From an uncultured Eubacteriales bacterium (GTDB lineage: Bacteria > Bacillota > Clostridia > Oscillospirales > CAG-272), in the NCBI GenBank assembly GCA_905205065.1, contig CAJLCI010000004.1:1-64000 (forward strand): a stretch of DNA of 64,000 nucleotides, given 5' to 3'. Both the position numbers and the translations under genes were made by a program. A model generated the notes under the pieces. The model saw nothing but the letters and a program-made list of their open reading frames with translations. It searched no databases and was not told the DNA's origin. Positions 26,432-36,700 of the stretch are shown piece by piece. How positions within the stretch are numbered: position 1 is the first letter of the stretch; every line of letters starts with the position of its first letter.

Positions 26432-26545
26432 TAAAACTACCAATACCTTTTCGAAGCAAAGGCACCTTTCTTAACACAAAAAATTTAACGTTTGAATTTA
26501 CCGCTTTACACTGTAAAACTTCCGCAGTGTATTACGACAAAGGCA

Positions 26546-26593
26546 TAAAAATAGGCATGTACTGCCTACAGGTACAATCCCATAAGACTCCAT
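26546..26593 (-). promoter_or_regulatory. Leader hairpin of the acyl ligase gene
   Basis: On the minus strand the leader opens with ATGGAGTCTTATGGGAT (from 26593 downward) and then forms TAGGCA-GTACA-TGCCTA followed by TTTTTA, a small intrinsic-terminator shape (26552-26568). TGTAC and GTACA can pair instead, giving a competing fold. The opening 17 nt differ at only two positions from the start of the pyrG leader at 9117-9133. Confidence 0.5.
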
Positions 26594-26614
26594 TTTATTT
26601 TTTTATTATTGACA

Positions 26615-26643
26615 ATTATACAATACATATTATTCTTTGTCAA
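26615..26643 (-). promoter_or_regulatory. Promoter of the acyl ligase gene
   Basis: On the minus strand TTGACA (26638-26643) and TATAAT (26615-26620) are consensus and spaced by 17 nt. They give a leader of about 175 nt before the start codon. Confidence 0.85.
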
Positions 26644-26997
26644 GTTTTTTCTTGCGCCAAAAGCAACGTGACTATACTGCAATATTAATAAACTTCCGTC
26701 CGTTAAAAAAATAAAATCAGATCACCTGCACATACTTTTTCATGTTTTACAATTTGTATACAATAAGATATGCTATTAAAATCATTTATAAGCATAGAAA
26801 GTAAAAAACAAAATAAACGGCAGACAAAATACGTCGGTATTCTATCCAACCGTTAATTTTTATAAGCTTGTTTTATTCTATAAATTACATGCGTGACTCA
26901 ATCATACTAATTACCGTACCTTTTTTGCATCTGTGCATATCGAATAAACATGAAAAAAGTATACTAAGTTAGCAGATATCAGCGTTTTTTTCCGCTA
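26644..26997. other. Gene-free AT-rich spacer
   Basis: No ORF, RNA or strong hairpin is supported. It separates the acyl ligase promoter from the decayed end of the Rhs island. Confidence 0.5.
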
Positions 26998-27213
26998 TTA
27001 ACCTTTTATAAAATCAGAAATATCATTCGGATATACGGCAACATCTCCGATCATCGCGTCATTATATGAACCATCTCCACCGTATTCACGAAATTCCTTC
27101 TCGACGACACTCCAGAAAAAATAATACATTTTATAGATATGCCCATATGTAATACCGCATGTCTCTGCAAAATCATATTGAGAATCTGTCAAAGAAAAAG
27201 TCACATCAGGCAT
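26998..27213 (-). CDS. Small hypothetical protein at the edge of the Rhs island
   Basis: A 71-residue acidic, aromatic-rich product (MPDVTFSLTDSQYDFAETCG...). I do not recognise it. No good SD precedes its ATG. Upstream, other frames (27215-27390) read fragments such as YEPNISGIEGDYELKTLGVS, broken by stops and shifts, so this may be the tail of a decayed gene rather than an intact one. Position at the end of a toxin island suggests an old immunity gene, but nothing in the sequence proves this. Confidence 0.3.
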   Translation of the reverse strand: MPDVTFSLTDSQYDFAETCGITYGHIYKMYYFFWSVVEKEFREYGGDGSYNDAMIGDVAVYPNDISDFIKG

Positions 27214-27408
27214 TAATTTATTCTTATTTCAAGATTCTGAATACGATACGCCAAGCGTTTTCAATTCGTAGTCTCCTTCAATTCCCGATATATTCGGCTC
27301 GTACGATCTGCCGTTTTTCACGCTCCAGAAACGGGTTATATTCCTTGATTATAACATCAACACGTTCTTATTTATTACTTACATATTTTCCACCTCTCTT
27401 ATATAACT

Positions 27409-28377
27409 TTAACTGCAATAAAATAAAGCTTCTATTACTTCAAATATATTTGCTGAAGGTCTATATTTTAAAATACTTTTAACATTTCCTATAATACTGT
27501 AACCGTTATAGGTCATTGATCTTACCGTTTGCAAACATTCGATTTCAAAAACTCCATCATTATCAACATCCTTAGGTTTAAATTCAAAAAAACAGCTACA
27601 TTCGATTATATCCTTGTTAGATACAACACTTCCTTCCTCGGTATAATATCCTTCCAACCATTCTTTTTTTGTACTAAAATCTAATATTTCAGAATAATTC
27701 GTATATCGATTTAATATTTCAACTAAGTAATTATCTCTTAATAAACTATAATATCCGGTATCAAAACTTCCTACATAATTACCATATGAATCAAAAGTTC
27801 GATAATCAAAAATTTCCAAGATGTCTTCACCGAGAACTTTGAATATTCGTGAAGAATATTGCCCTGCGCCGCCAAGCTCATCAACTAATTGCTGAACAAC
27901 AATTTCTTCTAATCCATCTCCATCTACATCACACAAGTATAAGGATTCATCCAAGCTATAATTACCAAAATCCCAAAACAATACTCCCTCATTTATTTCC
28001 ACAGCTAAATATGAATCATGGATAGTTTTGTCGTCAGAGTGATAATCAGCAAGTATATATACAGGTCTGTGCAATCCGTTTTCATTTGTTGTAACTCCCA
28101 ATTCCTTGTATATGACCGTAAGTCCATACACACCATTTTCCGATATATCCAATACCATCCCTACGTCCGCATCCAAAGATAACCCGGAAATCATTCTTCT
28201 GTTTAAATATTGATGTGTAAATTGTTTTATAGTGTCAGAATTATTACTAAAACTTTCATCAAAACAGGTATAATCGAAAGACTGGGTACTAATTGACGGA
28301 TCGATATATGATCTTGAATGGCATGAAAACAGATTTACAGACAAAAAAATCACCAAAATTGTCAGAACTAATTTCAT
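27409..28377 (-). CDS. Lipoprotein, candidate immunity to the SleB-like Rhs tip
   Basis: A 322-residue predicted lipoprotein: the signal MKLVLTILVIFLSVNLFSC has the lipobox LFSC; the rest is acidic, with two DxDxDG-like loops (DVDGDGLEEI and DVDNDGVFEI) typical of FG-GAP/VCBS calcium-binding repeats. GAGAGGGAAGAA before the ATG fixes the start; the frame is open to 28416. It begins just downstream of a frame encoding a SleB-like cell-wall hydrolase domain in an Rhs tip, the position where immunity genes sit. A cell-surface lipoprotein is a sensible guard against a peptidoglycan-cutting toxin, but that role is inference. Confidence 0.6.
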   Translation of the reverse strand: MKLVLTILVIFLSVNLFSCHSRSYIDPSISTQSFDYTCFDESFSNNSDTIKQFTHQYLNRRMISGLSLDADVGMVLDISENGVYGLTVIYKELGVTTNENGLHRPVYILADYHSDDKTIHDSYLAVEINEGVLFWDFGNYSLDESLYLCDVDGDGLEEIVVQQLVDELGGAGQYSSRIFKVLGEDILEIFDYRTFDSYGNYVGSFDTGYYSLLRDNYLVEILNRYTNYSEILDFSTKKEWLEGYYTEEGSVVSNKDIIECSCFFEFKPKDVDNDGVFEIECLQTVRSMTYNGYSIIGNVKSILKYRPSANIFEVIEALFYCS

Positions 28378-28815
28378 TTCTTCCCTCTCAATAATCAATG
28401 TAAAACATATTACCACCTAAAATTACGACTTCCGGTTTGTTTTTTTTCCTCTCTTTTTACAGGATCGCCATGTTTCAGTGAGTAAAAATATAAATATTCT
28501 GTTGACAATAATGAATTTATTGTAAATCCACCATTTGATCCATATACTAATTGACCTGCTAACAACATTGCATTATCCCACATAATTGCATTATAATTTC
28601 CACTCTCATAAGCTTTTTTTCCATTATCATACCCGACAAATTGGTTAGGCTGTAAACATACCAGAACTATCTCATTAGGAAACTCTTGGGATTCCACACG
28701 ATTATTTATAACTGTTGCAACCGCCGATTGCCCCTCTCTCCAATCATTCGGATACTCATATATTCCACCGCTCTCGCCATAAATAGTTTGAGCAACAGTT
28801 AATTGAGTTTGATAA

Positions 28816-28822
28816 TTTTTTT
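28816..28822 (-). other. A7 run at the frameshift between Rhs core and hydrolase tip
   Basis: On the minus strand GCG is followed by seven A residues. One extra A would join EAKK in frame to NYQTQLTVAQTIYGES, the hydrolase entry. A mutation, transcriptional slippage or a sequencing error in the homopolymer would all fit. Confidence 0.6.
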
Positions 28823-29106
28823 CGCCTCTTGTTGAAGTTGTTCTTCATACTCTGAACAAGTAAACAAATGTCCAGCTGTTCCGGTATATTTCTGACCGCA
28901 AGGCCACGGATCATCTCCTCCACATGCGTATGTTATCATGCATTCTCCCGTAGGATCACAATACATCGCCGAATTATTATTACAATAAGTAAACACATTG
29001 TATGAAAGGAATCCCCCTCCGGTTGAAACATACCCGTCCGCATTGATGAATCTCCTTATCTGCGGATTGTAATATCTGCTGCCGCAGTAGTAAAGCTTAG
29101 TCTCAC

Positions 29107-29402
29107 TGTCATAGATGTCCTCAGTGCTGCACAACCTCATTTCCCTCAGTCTGTACACACCGTATCAGTCTTCCCAAAGTATCATACTCATATTTGTACG
29201 CCGCAGGCTCTTTGCCCGGCTGAGTCACCCTTGCTCTCGCTATATTTCCGAGATAATCGTAATCATACGTTACAGTCGTCAATGTATCCTGATATTTTAC
29301 GGTCTTTACACGATTTTGATTGTCATAGGTATAGCTTACATAGCTTCCGTTTCCGTATGTCATTTTACTCTGACTATGCGTCGCTGCGTCATACAGATAC
29401 TT
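29107..29402 (-). repeat. Duplicate of the main Rhs YD-repeat segment
   Basis: This stretch is almost identical to 31630-31926 inside the main Rhs gene, and the neighbouring 28985-29113 is nearly identical to 30361-30489 (the core). The two matches join at the shared octamer TATGACAG (CTGTCATA at 29106, 30482 and 31629 on the plus strand), as if about 1.15 kb had been deleted between the two sites. Confidence 0.85.
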
Positions 29403-29438
29403 TAAGTTCGAATTTTTTATATTATTATACCTATAATG

Positions 29439-29747
29439 TTACCATTTTTCATTTCCGCTGTCAAACTTTTTTTCTTCTTTTATCTCAATATGTGCTATAG
29501 CCACTCCCATAATATAAAATGTGATCCAATATAAAACACTATAAAACATACTGTTTACCGTACATATTTGATATAATATTATTCTGGGAATATTAACTAT
29601 AACACAAGCTAACATCATCTTCGTGATACCCTTAAAAAAACTTGACGTAGAATTATGGTTAACAATACATATCTGTATCCATCTGAAAAAATATATCATA
29701 TTTACTATCGGTATAAATTTTATAATATTAGCATAATTTCTAATCAT
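29439..29747 (-). CDS. Small membrane protein, candidate immunity to the main Rhs toxin
   Basis: A 102-residue protein with about three hydrophobic helices (FIPIVNMIYFFRW, MMLACVIVNIPRIILYQI, MFYSVLYWITFYIMGVAIAH) and a charged C-terminus. SD GGAG lies 9 nt before the ATG, which itself follows the Rhs stop by 13 nt, so it is translationally close to the toxin gene. Gene position directly behind the variable Rhs tip is the standard place for an immunity gene. I do not recognise the family; the immunity role is inferred only from position. Confidence 0.6.
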   Translation of the reverse strand: MIRNYANIIKFIPIVNMIYFFRWIQICIVNHNSTSSFFKGITKMMLACVIVNIPRIILYQICTVNSMFYSVLYWITFYIMGVAIAHIEIKEEKKFDSGNEKW

Positions 29748-29760
29748 CGATATTAACTCC

Positions 29761-32700
29761 TTAATCCCATGAAATTAAAATTTCCATTCCCAAAAAAGCT
29801 GCACCTTTTACTGAAAAAGATCCGGAATTATAATTAATACCTCCTCCTATTGCGCAAACCTCAGCACCGATACCAATTGAAATACTTCCTATACTGAATT
29901 CTACACTTGGACTATACACACTCGCCATTGCCCCTAACTGTATATCACCTTCGCTAAATTTAATTCCGGCTTCTGCGTGACCGAAATCTAATAGTGATAT
30001 GTCACAATACTCATACTCCCATCCACCAGTCATAAAATCAGCCTCAATTCCACCTATTCCAACACTACATTCCTCCAAGTCAAATGACGGCTTAGATAGT
30101 TCAACTGCTAATATTTGTTCATGAAAATCATTTTTACTATCATACCGATGATTATCATGTAAAGCAAAACTAATATCATCATTTGGACTTTCAGTTATCT
30201 CTGTGGAAACGGAAATGTTCACGAGATATATACTAAAGGTATTAAATTTACTAGACATAAAACAATTTGGATTACCACAATCCTCTTTACCACTTTTTAA
30301 TGCATAATTTACTTTGCAGCTTCCGACAGGATCAATGTTAATTACTGGATTATTTGCGCAGTAGGTAAACATATTATATCCCATAAATCCATCGCCGGTT
30401 GAAACATATCCGTCCGCATTGATGAATCTCCTTATCTGCGGATCGTAATATCTGCTGCCGCAGTAGTAAAGCTTAGTCTCACTGTCATAGAAATATCCCC
30501 TGTAACGTATCGGATTTGCATACGCTATATGACTGGTATCGCTTATCTCGTCTCCATTTTCGTCGGTTACTGCAAACAGCTTGCCCCACACATCATAGCT
30601 ATAGCATGCGATTATCCTGTTGCTTTCGTCCGAAAGCTGCAGCACATCTCCCTGAAGACTGGTTATATAATGGTATCTCTTTGTAGCCGCTCCGTTAACA
30701 TATGCGTCGAATGCATACGGCGCGCCGCTCTCGTCGTAGTAGAACACATATCTGTCCGTCCGCGTAGAACCCGTATAGCTGCGCTTCATCTCCACGACCT
30801 TATTTCCGTCCAGACGGTAGCTGTCCGTATATTTACCTACGGATCGCTTTTCAGTACGTATTCCATTTTCGTTATACTCGTACAACAGATTCTCTCCGTT
30901 TACCTCTGCTCTCCTCAGTCTTCTTCCGTTCTCCCATGTAAATTCATACTCCTGTCCGTTGTAATACGACAGCGGATTCCCTATCTCGTCATATGTAATT
31001 TCATGTCCTTCAAATGCCGTAAGAAGGTCCCTCCACTCTGTATTTCCGTACGTATACGCATCTACGTGCATAAGAGTTCCGCTATTCATTGCATCCGATA
31101 TTCCCTCATATCCGTTTCCGCGGAATGTCCTTACCCACGTTATATTTCCAAAATTGTCATACTCATAAAATGTTGTGCTTGCGTCCGTTCCGAAGCAGTC
31201 CCTGCTTTCAAATACCAACTGGTTATCTCTGTCATACTGATACCCGCTGTTTATCAGATCGCCTACCCCGGGCATCCTCATTAATGCCGTGGTTATATTT
31301 CCTATGTTGTCATAGCCGTAGCTTATTTCCGACTGCTCCTTCGTCTCCGTGAAGCTGTACTTTATATTCTTTATTTTCGATGTTGTTTGATTCTCCGACG
31401 CTCCGGCCTCATATGTATATGTCCTGCTAAGATATCCCGGTGAGCTCAGTGCTGAACTTCTGTAGGTGCAGCGATTCAGCGCGTCATACCTATAAAATAT
31501 CGATTCGTCCGTTACTCCGTTCTTCTTAATTGCATATCCGGTGACAAGACCTCCGTCGTTATATGTATATGCTCCCTCCAGTCCGTTTTCTCCGTCATAA
31601 TATTTATGTCTTGTAAGTCTGTTTTTGCTGTCATAGCTGTCCTCAAGCTGCTGCACGACCTCATTTCCCTCAGTCTGTACACACCGTATCAGTCTTCCCA
31701 AAGTATCATACTCATATTTGTACGCCGCAGGCTCTTTGCCCGGCTGAGTCACCCTTGCTCTCGCTATATTTCCGAGATAATCGTAATCATACGTTACAGT
31801 CGTCAATGTATCCTGATATTTTACGGTCTTTACACGATTTTGATTGTCATAGGTATAGCTTACATAGCTTCCGTTTCCGTATGTCATTTTACTCTGATTA
31901 TGCGTCGCTGCGTCATACAGATACGTCGCAAGCGTTCTGTCTCCTACCTTTGTCGACGTCTTCTGTCCTATATCATTATACGTAAAACTATATATTTGCG
32001 GCAGGTATCCCGGTGAGGTTGTATCGCATTTTTCCCTTGTTATTTTTGAAATTAAGCCCTTGTCATATTCATATTTCAACAGCGTTGCAAAATATATACT
32101 CTGCCTTGTAAACGACGTCTTTATCAGCTGATCTGAATTGTTATAGGAATAGTATACTCTCGAGTATTCTGCATTCGCAGTATTTGATACAGGTGTGCTA
32201 ATAGACGAAAGCAGATTTTTACTTTTGTTATAGCCGTAATTTACTGTATTCCCGATATTGTCCGTCACGCTCAGCAATTTCGTTCCGCTATCGGTATACG
32301 TCGCGTTTGTCTGCATATACGTCAGCCCGTCTGAACCTGTCAGTATCGTCTGAACCGCATTTCCGTTAGCATCGTATGAAAGATTAAGATCAAGTCCGTT
32401 ATTCGAAGCCTTGGTAATGTTATGCTTCCCGTCATACTCGTAGGTATACAGTCCGTTCGCGCTTCCGCTGCTTGATATCAAATCGCCTCCGCTATAGACG
32501 TTAGATATTTCATCGGTGTTGGACTTGTTTACCGCTATAATCCTGCCCTCCTCATCATAGGTATAGCACCTTGCCCCTTCGCGTATCAGCGATATATCGC
32601 AGAAATATGCGTTATTTGCATTACGAGTATATGATATAAATACCGATATTTTAGCCACGCGTTTTGTTGGAAATCTCGGTACAATCGCAACGCAAAGGTA

Positions 32701-33609
32701 CTGCCATAATCCCGACGCACGGTAATTAAAATCCTTTGAAAAATTGTCCGTTGTTCCGTCACTGTACACCACTGTAGCTCCCAGTCTGAATTCCGGATTC
32801 CCTCCCGCTTCAAGCGGAAGCGAATTTGCATATGCCCATCCGGACAGAACATACGTTTCACTTCCCGGAAGATTTATATTAACCGTCTGCTTTGCATAGC
32901 TTTCTGATACAAGATCTCCGGTTAAACCGAGCACCTTTCCGACAGCTCCATTCGGCTTTATCCATGAAACGGAAGAACCGTTTCCGCTCCATTGGTTTAT
33001 ATTCTGGCTAAAGGTACTGTTCTTTAACAGGTTGCATGGGCTTGCCGCTTCATTCATCTCAAGTTGTACATCGTCTATATATACTGTTCCGGTGACACCG
33101 GTAAGAATCAGACGGGCATATACAGAGCTGAGACTATCTGACGTGTAAGTACAGTCGAGCCTTACCCAACCGTTGTCAAACTGTGAATCTGTAGTTTCCT
33201 TCAGCATACGGCTTTCCGACAGAATGGTACCATTCGAAGTTGATATCGCAATTTTAAATCCGGCATCCTTATTCGGCAAAGTACCCATTGCGGTAACCTT
33301 TACACGAGCAGACAATGTATAGGTTCCGGCAGAAATAATCGTCAGCTGGCGTTCGGTAATTCCGTAATTTTCCCCAGCCGCAGAGCTTACAAGCTTAAGA
33401 GATCTGTTTCCCGTATACCGCTGCTCCGAAGTATTGACGGAGCTGTACGTACCTCCGGACACAGTAAACTGCGTCCATGCGGAAGACTCTCCTTCGAAAC
33501 CATAATTTTCAAGCAGGTTATGCGCAATAACTCCAGTCCCGCCCTCCGTAAGGATTTTATTATTCTTTTTGGATGTTCCAGCATTCTCCGTGTATGCGTC
33601 TCCCGACAC
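29761..33609 (-). CDS. Rhs/YD-repeat protein, C-terminal part (frameshifted from the gene upstream)
   Basis: 1282 codons from a GTG, but the frame is open to 33771 and continues the protein encoded upstream, so this is the second half of one gene. It has carbohydrate-binding-like beta domains at its N-terminus (about 30-340), YD repeats such as YTYDNQNRVKTVKYQD and YEYDTLGRLIRCVQTEG, the core YDSETKLYYCGSRYYDPQIR with RFINADGYVSTGDGF, and then a variable tip of about 220 residues. The tip ends in a Gly/Ser-rich beta pattern (IGGGINYNSGSFSVKGAAFL) I have seen at Rhs ends but cannot assign. Such proteins are polymorphic contact toxins; the tip is released inside a beta cage. Confidence 0.85.
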   Translation of the reverse strand: MSGDAYTENAGTSKKNNKILTEGGTGVIAHNLLENYGFEGESSAWTQFTVSGGTYSSVNTSEQRYTGNRSLKLVSSAAGENYGITERQLTIISAGTYTLSARVKVTAMGTLPNKDAGFKIAISTSNGTILSESRMLKETTDSQFDNGWVRLDCTYTSDSLSSVYARLILTGVTGTVYIDDVQLEMNEAASPCNLLKNSTFSQNINQWSGNGSSVSWIKPNGAVGKVLGLTGDLVSESYAKQTVNINLPGSETYVLSGWAYANSLPLEAGGNPEFRLGATVVYSDGTTDNFSKDFNYRASGLWQYLCVAIVPRFPTKRVAKISVFISYTRNANNAYFCDISLIREGARCYTYDEEGRIIAVNKSNTDEISNVYSGGDLISSSGSANGLYTYEYDGKHNITKASNNGLDLNLSYDANGNAVQTILTGSDGLTYMQTNATYTDSGTKLLSVTDNIGNTVNYGYNKSKNLLSSISTPVSNTANAEYSRVYYSYNNSDQLIKTSFTRQSIYFATLLKYEYDKGLISKITREKCDTTSPGYLPQIYSFTYNDIGQKTSTKVGDRTLATYLYDAATHNQSKMTYGNGSYVSYTYDNQNRVKTVKYQDTLTTVTYDYDYLGNIARARVTQPGKEPAAYKYEYDTLGRLIRCVQTEGNEVVQQLEDSYDSKNRLTRHKYYDGENGLEGAYTYNDGGLVTGYAIKKNGVTDESIFYRYDALNRCTYRSSALSSPGYLSRTYTYEAGASENQTTSKIKNIKYSFTETKEQSEISYGYDNIGNITTALMRMPGVGDLINSGYQYDRDNQLVFESRDCFGTDASTTFYEYDNFGNITWVRTFRGNGYEGISDAMNSGTLMHVDAYTYGNTEWRDLLTAFEGHEITYDEIGNPLSYYNGQEYEFTWENGRRLRRAEVNGENLLYEYNENGIRTEKRSVGKYTDSYRLDGNKVVEMKRSYTGSTRTDRYVFYYDESGAPYAFDAYVNGAATKRYHYITSLQGDVLQLSDESNRIIACYSYDVWGKLFAVTDENGDEISDTSHIAYANPIRYRGYFYDSETKLYYCGSRYYDPQIRRFINADGYVSTGDGFMGYNMFTYCANNPVINIDPVGSCKVNYALKSGKEDCGNPNCFMSSKFNTFSIYLVNISVSTEITESPNDDISFALHDNHRYDSKNDFHEQILAVELSKPSFDLEECSVGIGGIEADFMTGGWEYEYCDISLLDFGHAEAGIKFSEGDIQLGAMASVYSPSVEFSIGSISIGIGAEVCAIGGGINYNSGSFSVKGAAFLGMEILISWD

Positions 33610-33743
33610 TCCGATTATTTTATTGTTGCTATCCTCGGTTCTTACTGTTACAGTTCTTCCTGTCTTATCAAAAGTACAGTACGTCCGTGTATCATCGCTT
33701 GTGGCGTCGGTATTTATATTGGACCCAAAATTCCAATATGCCG

Positions 33744-33774
33744 TTATATCTTTGTTATACGTAATTTTAACTTA
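33744..33774 (-). other. Frameshift joining the two Rhs frames
   Basis: The upstream frame ends at 33744 and the downstream frame opens at 33771, just after a stop at 33772-33774, so the shift lies within 28 nt. Reading AAT AAG then stepping back one base to GTT AAA ATT gives YYNKVKITYNKD without a break. No classical slippery heptamer is present. Confidence 0.75.
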
Positions 33775-36700
33775 TTATAATATGTACGCGTATCAAAGAC
33801 CGTTTCCGCTGTAAAGCTGCTGCAGCTGTTTACAGTATCCAGACCGTTGCCTCCTGATTCACAGTTATAGTGGAGTTCAACGCCGTAATGAGTCTGTGCA
33901 TCGTAAGCGGATGTAATTCTATATGGGAACGAACAATATGTATATGCACTGTAATACCCGTCATAGTCTGTTATACGTGTCAAACGTGTATCGTCCGCAA
34001 CAGTGATTGCTATATTTCTTCCGGCGCGGTCTGTTACAGACGTCAGAACATTATTTGTATATGTAAGAGAGGCAATATCTATTGCTTCACCCTCAGCAGG
34101 GTAATAAATTATCTTCCTCAACTGATTCTTTCCACCTAATGTCGAGCTTTTTGGAAGCCACGATGAGCTTGTTGTGCTGAACGTATCCGTATCATACAAA
34201 AGTCTGACTTTATTATTATTCGAATCTATAATCTGTGAAAGATATCCGTGAACGAATATCTTTCTGTTGTTCTTTTCATCGCTCATCGTATAATTGATAC
34301 CGTCTTTGGTAATAGTCAGTCCTAATCCGTCTTCATCTTTATAGACATTTACGCTTTCTTCTGCAAAATAGTGTTCGGTTCCGTCGGCATCCGAATAAAC
34401 CAAGTACGTCTTAGAAGTTACAGTTCCCGAATCACTTACGGAAGAAAGTGTTATCGGTACAACACTTTGCTGTACATTCAGCCGCCAACCTGCTGAGGAT
34501 TTCATATTAGAGTAATCCACCGTATTATACAGCATATCGGAAGTTGAATTAAAAACCTTGTCCCCGTATCTCGAATTATATACGTATACAAGATTCATTC
34601 CTACACCGGCTACAAGTGTACGCTCAATAACAACATTTCCGGTATAGTCAACTATGTTTACCGTCCCTGCACGGTCAGCAGATATGCTCCGACTTGTATA
34701 ATAGCTCTCCAGTCCCATTATATTCCGATATGTAATAGCAACAAACGGCATGCTCTGAGTTTGAGTGGAACTATTCTGATAACCGGAAAATGCCGCGCTT
34801 GCACATGCCGCTGACGTCATATTTTCACCGTTTGCCGACTTCGGAACAAACACAAGCCCGTTATTCGCCCCGCCGCTGTACCACTTCTCCGCTGCATTTG
34901 TTATATCAAAATACATATAGCTTCCCTGATATGATGAATCAATCTCACGGCAATCAAGCACCGGATTCGTATTTGATGACGCGGAAGCGCCAAACTGACT
35001 TTTCCAGTCAGACAGGGCTTCTGACACCACCAAGTTAAAAGAAGAGGCACCGTTTGAGAAAAAGCCTCCTGTATACATTCCAGTATACAGCTGCGCCTGT
35101 ACAAATTTACAGTTATCGGAAATTGGAGGCAGATTATTTATCTTAAGGTATGAATAATAGTTTCCAACTACAGGATTACAGCCGGTATACCAAATGTTCT
35201 CCCCTTGATGAACATTTGTCATATCAGAATCGCTGATATACTGCGTAGTGATATTGTTATCGGATGATGATGTCTTTCCAATATATACCGTGGGATCGAT
35301 TCTGACCGGAAAAACACGCTGTGAATCCTCTATCCAAGACGAATCTGCAACAACCGTCAGTATACTTGTATCTGCAATTTCTTCAAGTGAATATGAAACC
35401 TTATCCGAACGCACACCATTCGCATCCGTCATATATGGAGTTGGAATCAGAAACACAGTTTCCTCTGTATTCCTCAGTTCGATACTGCCATCATCATTTA
35501 AAACCGGAATCAGATCCGTGTCAAGCTTAAATCGGTACGTATAAATTTCCTTGACACTGTCAATAACTATATTTTCCTTGACAAAGTTTCCACCAACCGA
35601 ATATTCAATCGAATCGGCTCCTGGAACAGCGCCTTCATAAACGATTCCCGAACATTTTCCGGCAGAACTCATAATATCTGCCCGCTGTTTCATATTTATG
35701 CGATTTTGCTCCGCCGCAATCTCTTTAAGCTCCTCCGCGCTTGCTTGCCCATTGATCTCTTTGTATCTATTTACCGCATCGACAGTACTTTGAGCTGCAT
35801 TTAAGATTAAGTTCGCTTCTGTCGAGTTATTATCTTTCAAAATAATACTTCGATTATATGTACAAACAAAATCCGTATCTGAACTTTCATCAGTCATAAT
35901 TATATTCAGGTCAGCAATATCCGATTTTTCTTCCTCGGATAATTTATCTTCTGAATTCCGACTATATACATTAATATCCTGCACAGGCGGTTCACTCCCT
36001 GCATTATCCGGCAACTGAGGCTCTGCTAAATCCGTAAGAATTTCCGGCAATTCATCCGACTCCTCAATTGAATCCGACTCCGCCTCTTCCGCCGTTTCAA
36101 TTTGCTCTGTATCTGCATTTGCAGTATCTGCCTCCACAGACTCTTTTAAGGTATTGTTCTGAATATCTGTCCTACCGACTTTCTTTGATACGTTTGTCGA
36201 AGATTCATCCGCCGTTATAATATTTTCTGTCTCCCCTGCCGCATTACCTCCGCTGTCCAAAATATCTGCTTCATCATCAAAGTAAAAAATCTCTTCTGAG
36301 TTTAATACGGCATCCCTTGTTTCTGCTACATGATAATCGTCATATACGGAAAAACTGACTGTACTGTCTTTATATTCGACGGAATAAAGCTCTTCGGAAT
36401 TTATCTCGGAGCTAAAGACAACTTTCATCTCCGACGCTGTATTGGTATATCCTTCTGCAGAAAGCGTTAGCGTATTATCAATGTCCTCCCATTCATTAGC
36501 CTCAAAGTAATGAACAGGCTCCATATACCACGCCTTTATATAAGAACCGTCGCTAAGCCGAAAATATTTTTCATTTTCACTCCTTCGACTAATATCTTCC
36601 CCAATAATATATGGAACTGATTGTTGATCTTTTTCAGAATAGCTGAACTCGTTGTTTTCATTCGTTTCATATTGCTGCTGCAAGGGGATATCACCGTCAA

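Larger units (their letters stand above)
28410..29405 (-). pseudogene. Displaced Rhs tip with SleB-like hydrolase C-terminus, frameshifted
   Basis: Three frames make up one broken gene. 29121-29363 repeats the main Rhs YD-repeat segment, ending NEVVQH. 28799-29158 holds the Rhs core (YDSETKLYYCGSRYYNPQIR, RFINADGYVST). After a shift in an A7 run (28816-28822), the frame to 28410 reads QLTVAQTIYGESGG, SAVATVINNRVESQEFPNE and QPNQFVGYDNGKKAY, a SleB/cell-wall hydrolase 2 domain. Without the single A-run shift, core and hydrolase would be joined as in a normal Rhs tip. The fragment lacks the N-terminal export and cage regions, so it can act only after recombination into the main gene or not at all. 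Confidence 0.7.

Noticed and set aside
30529..31284. 251-codon plus-strand ORF opposite the Rhs gene
   Set aside because: It mirrors the periodic YD repeats of the minus strand, which produce long antisense frames; no start signal is present.
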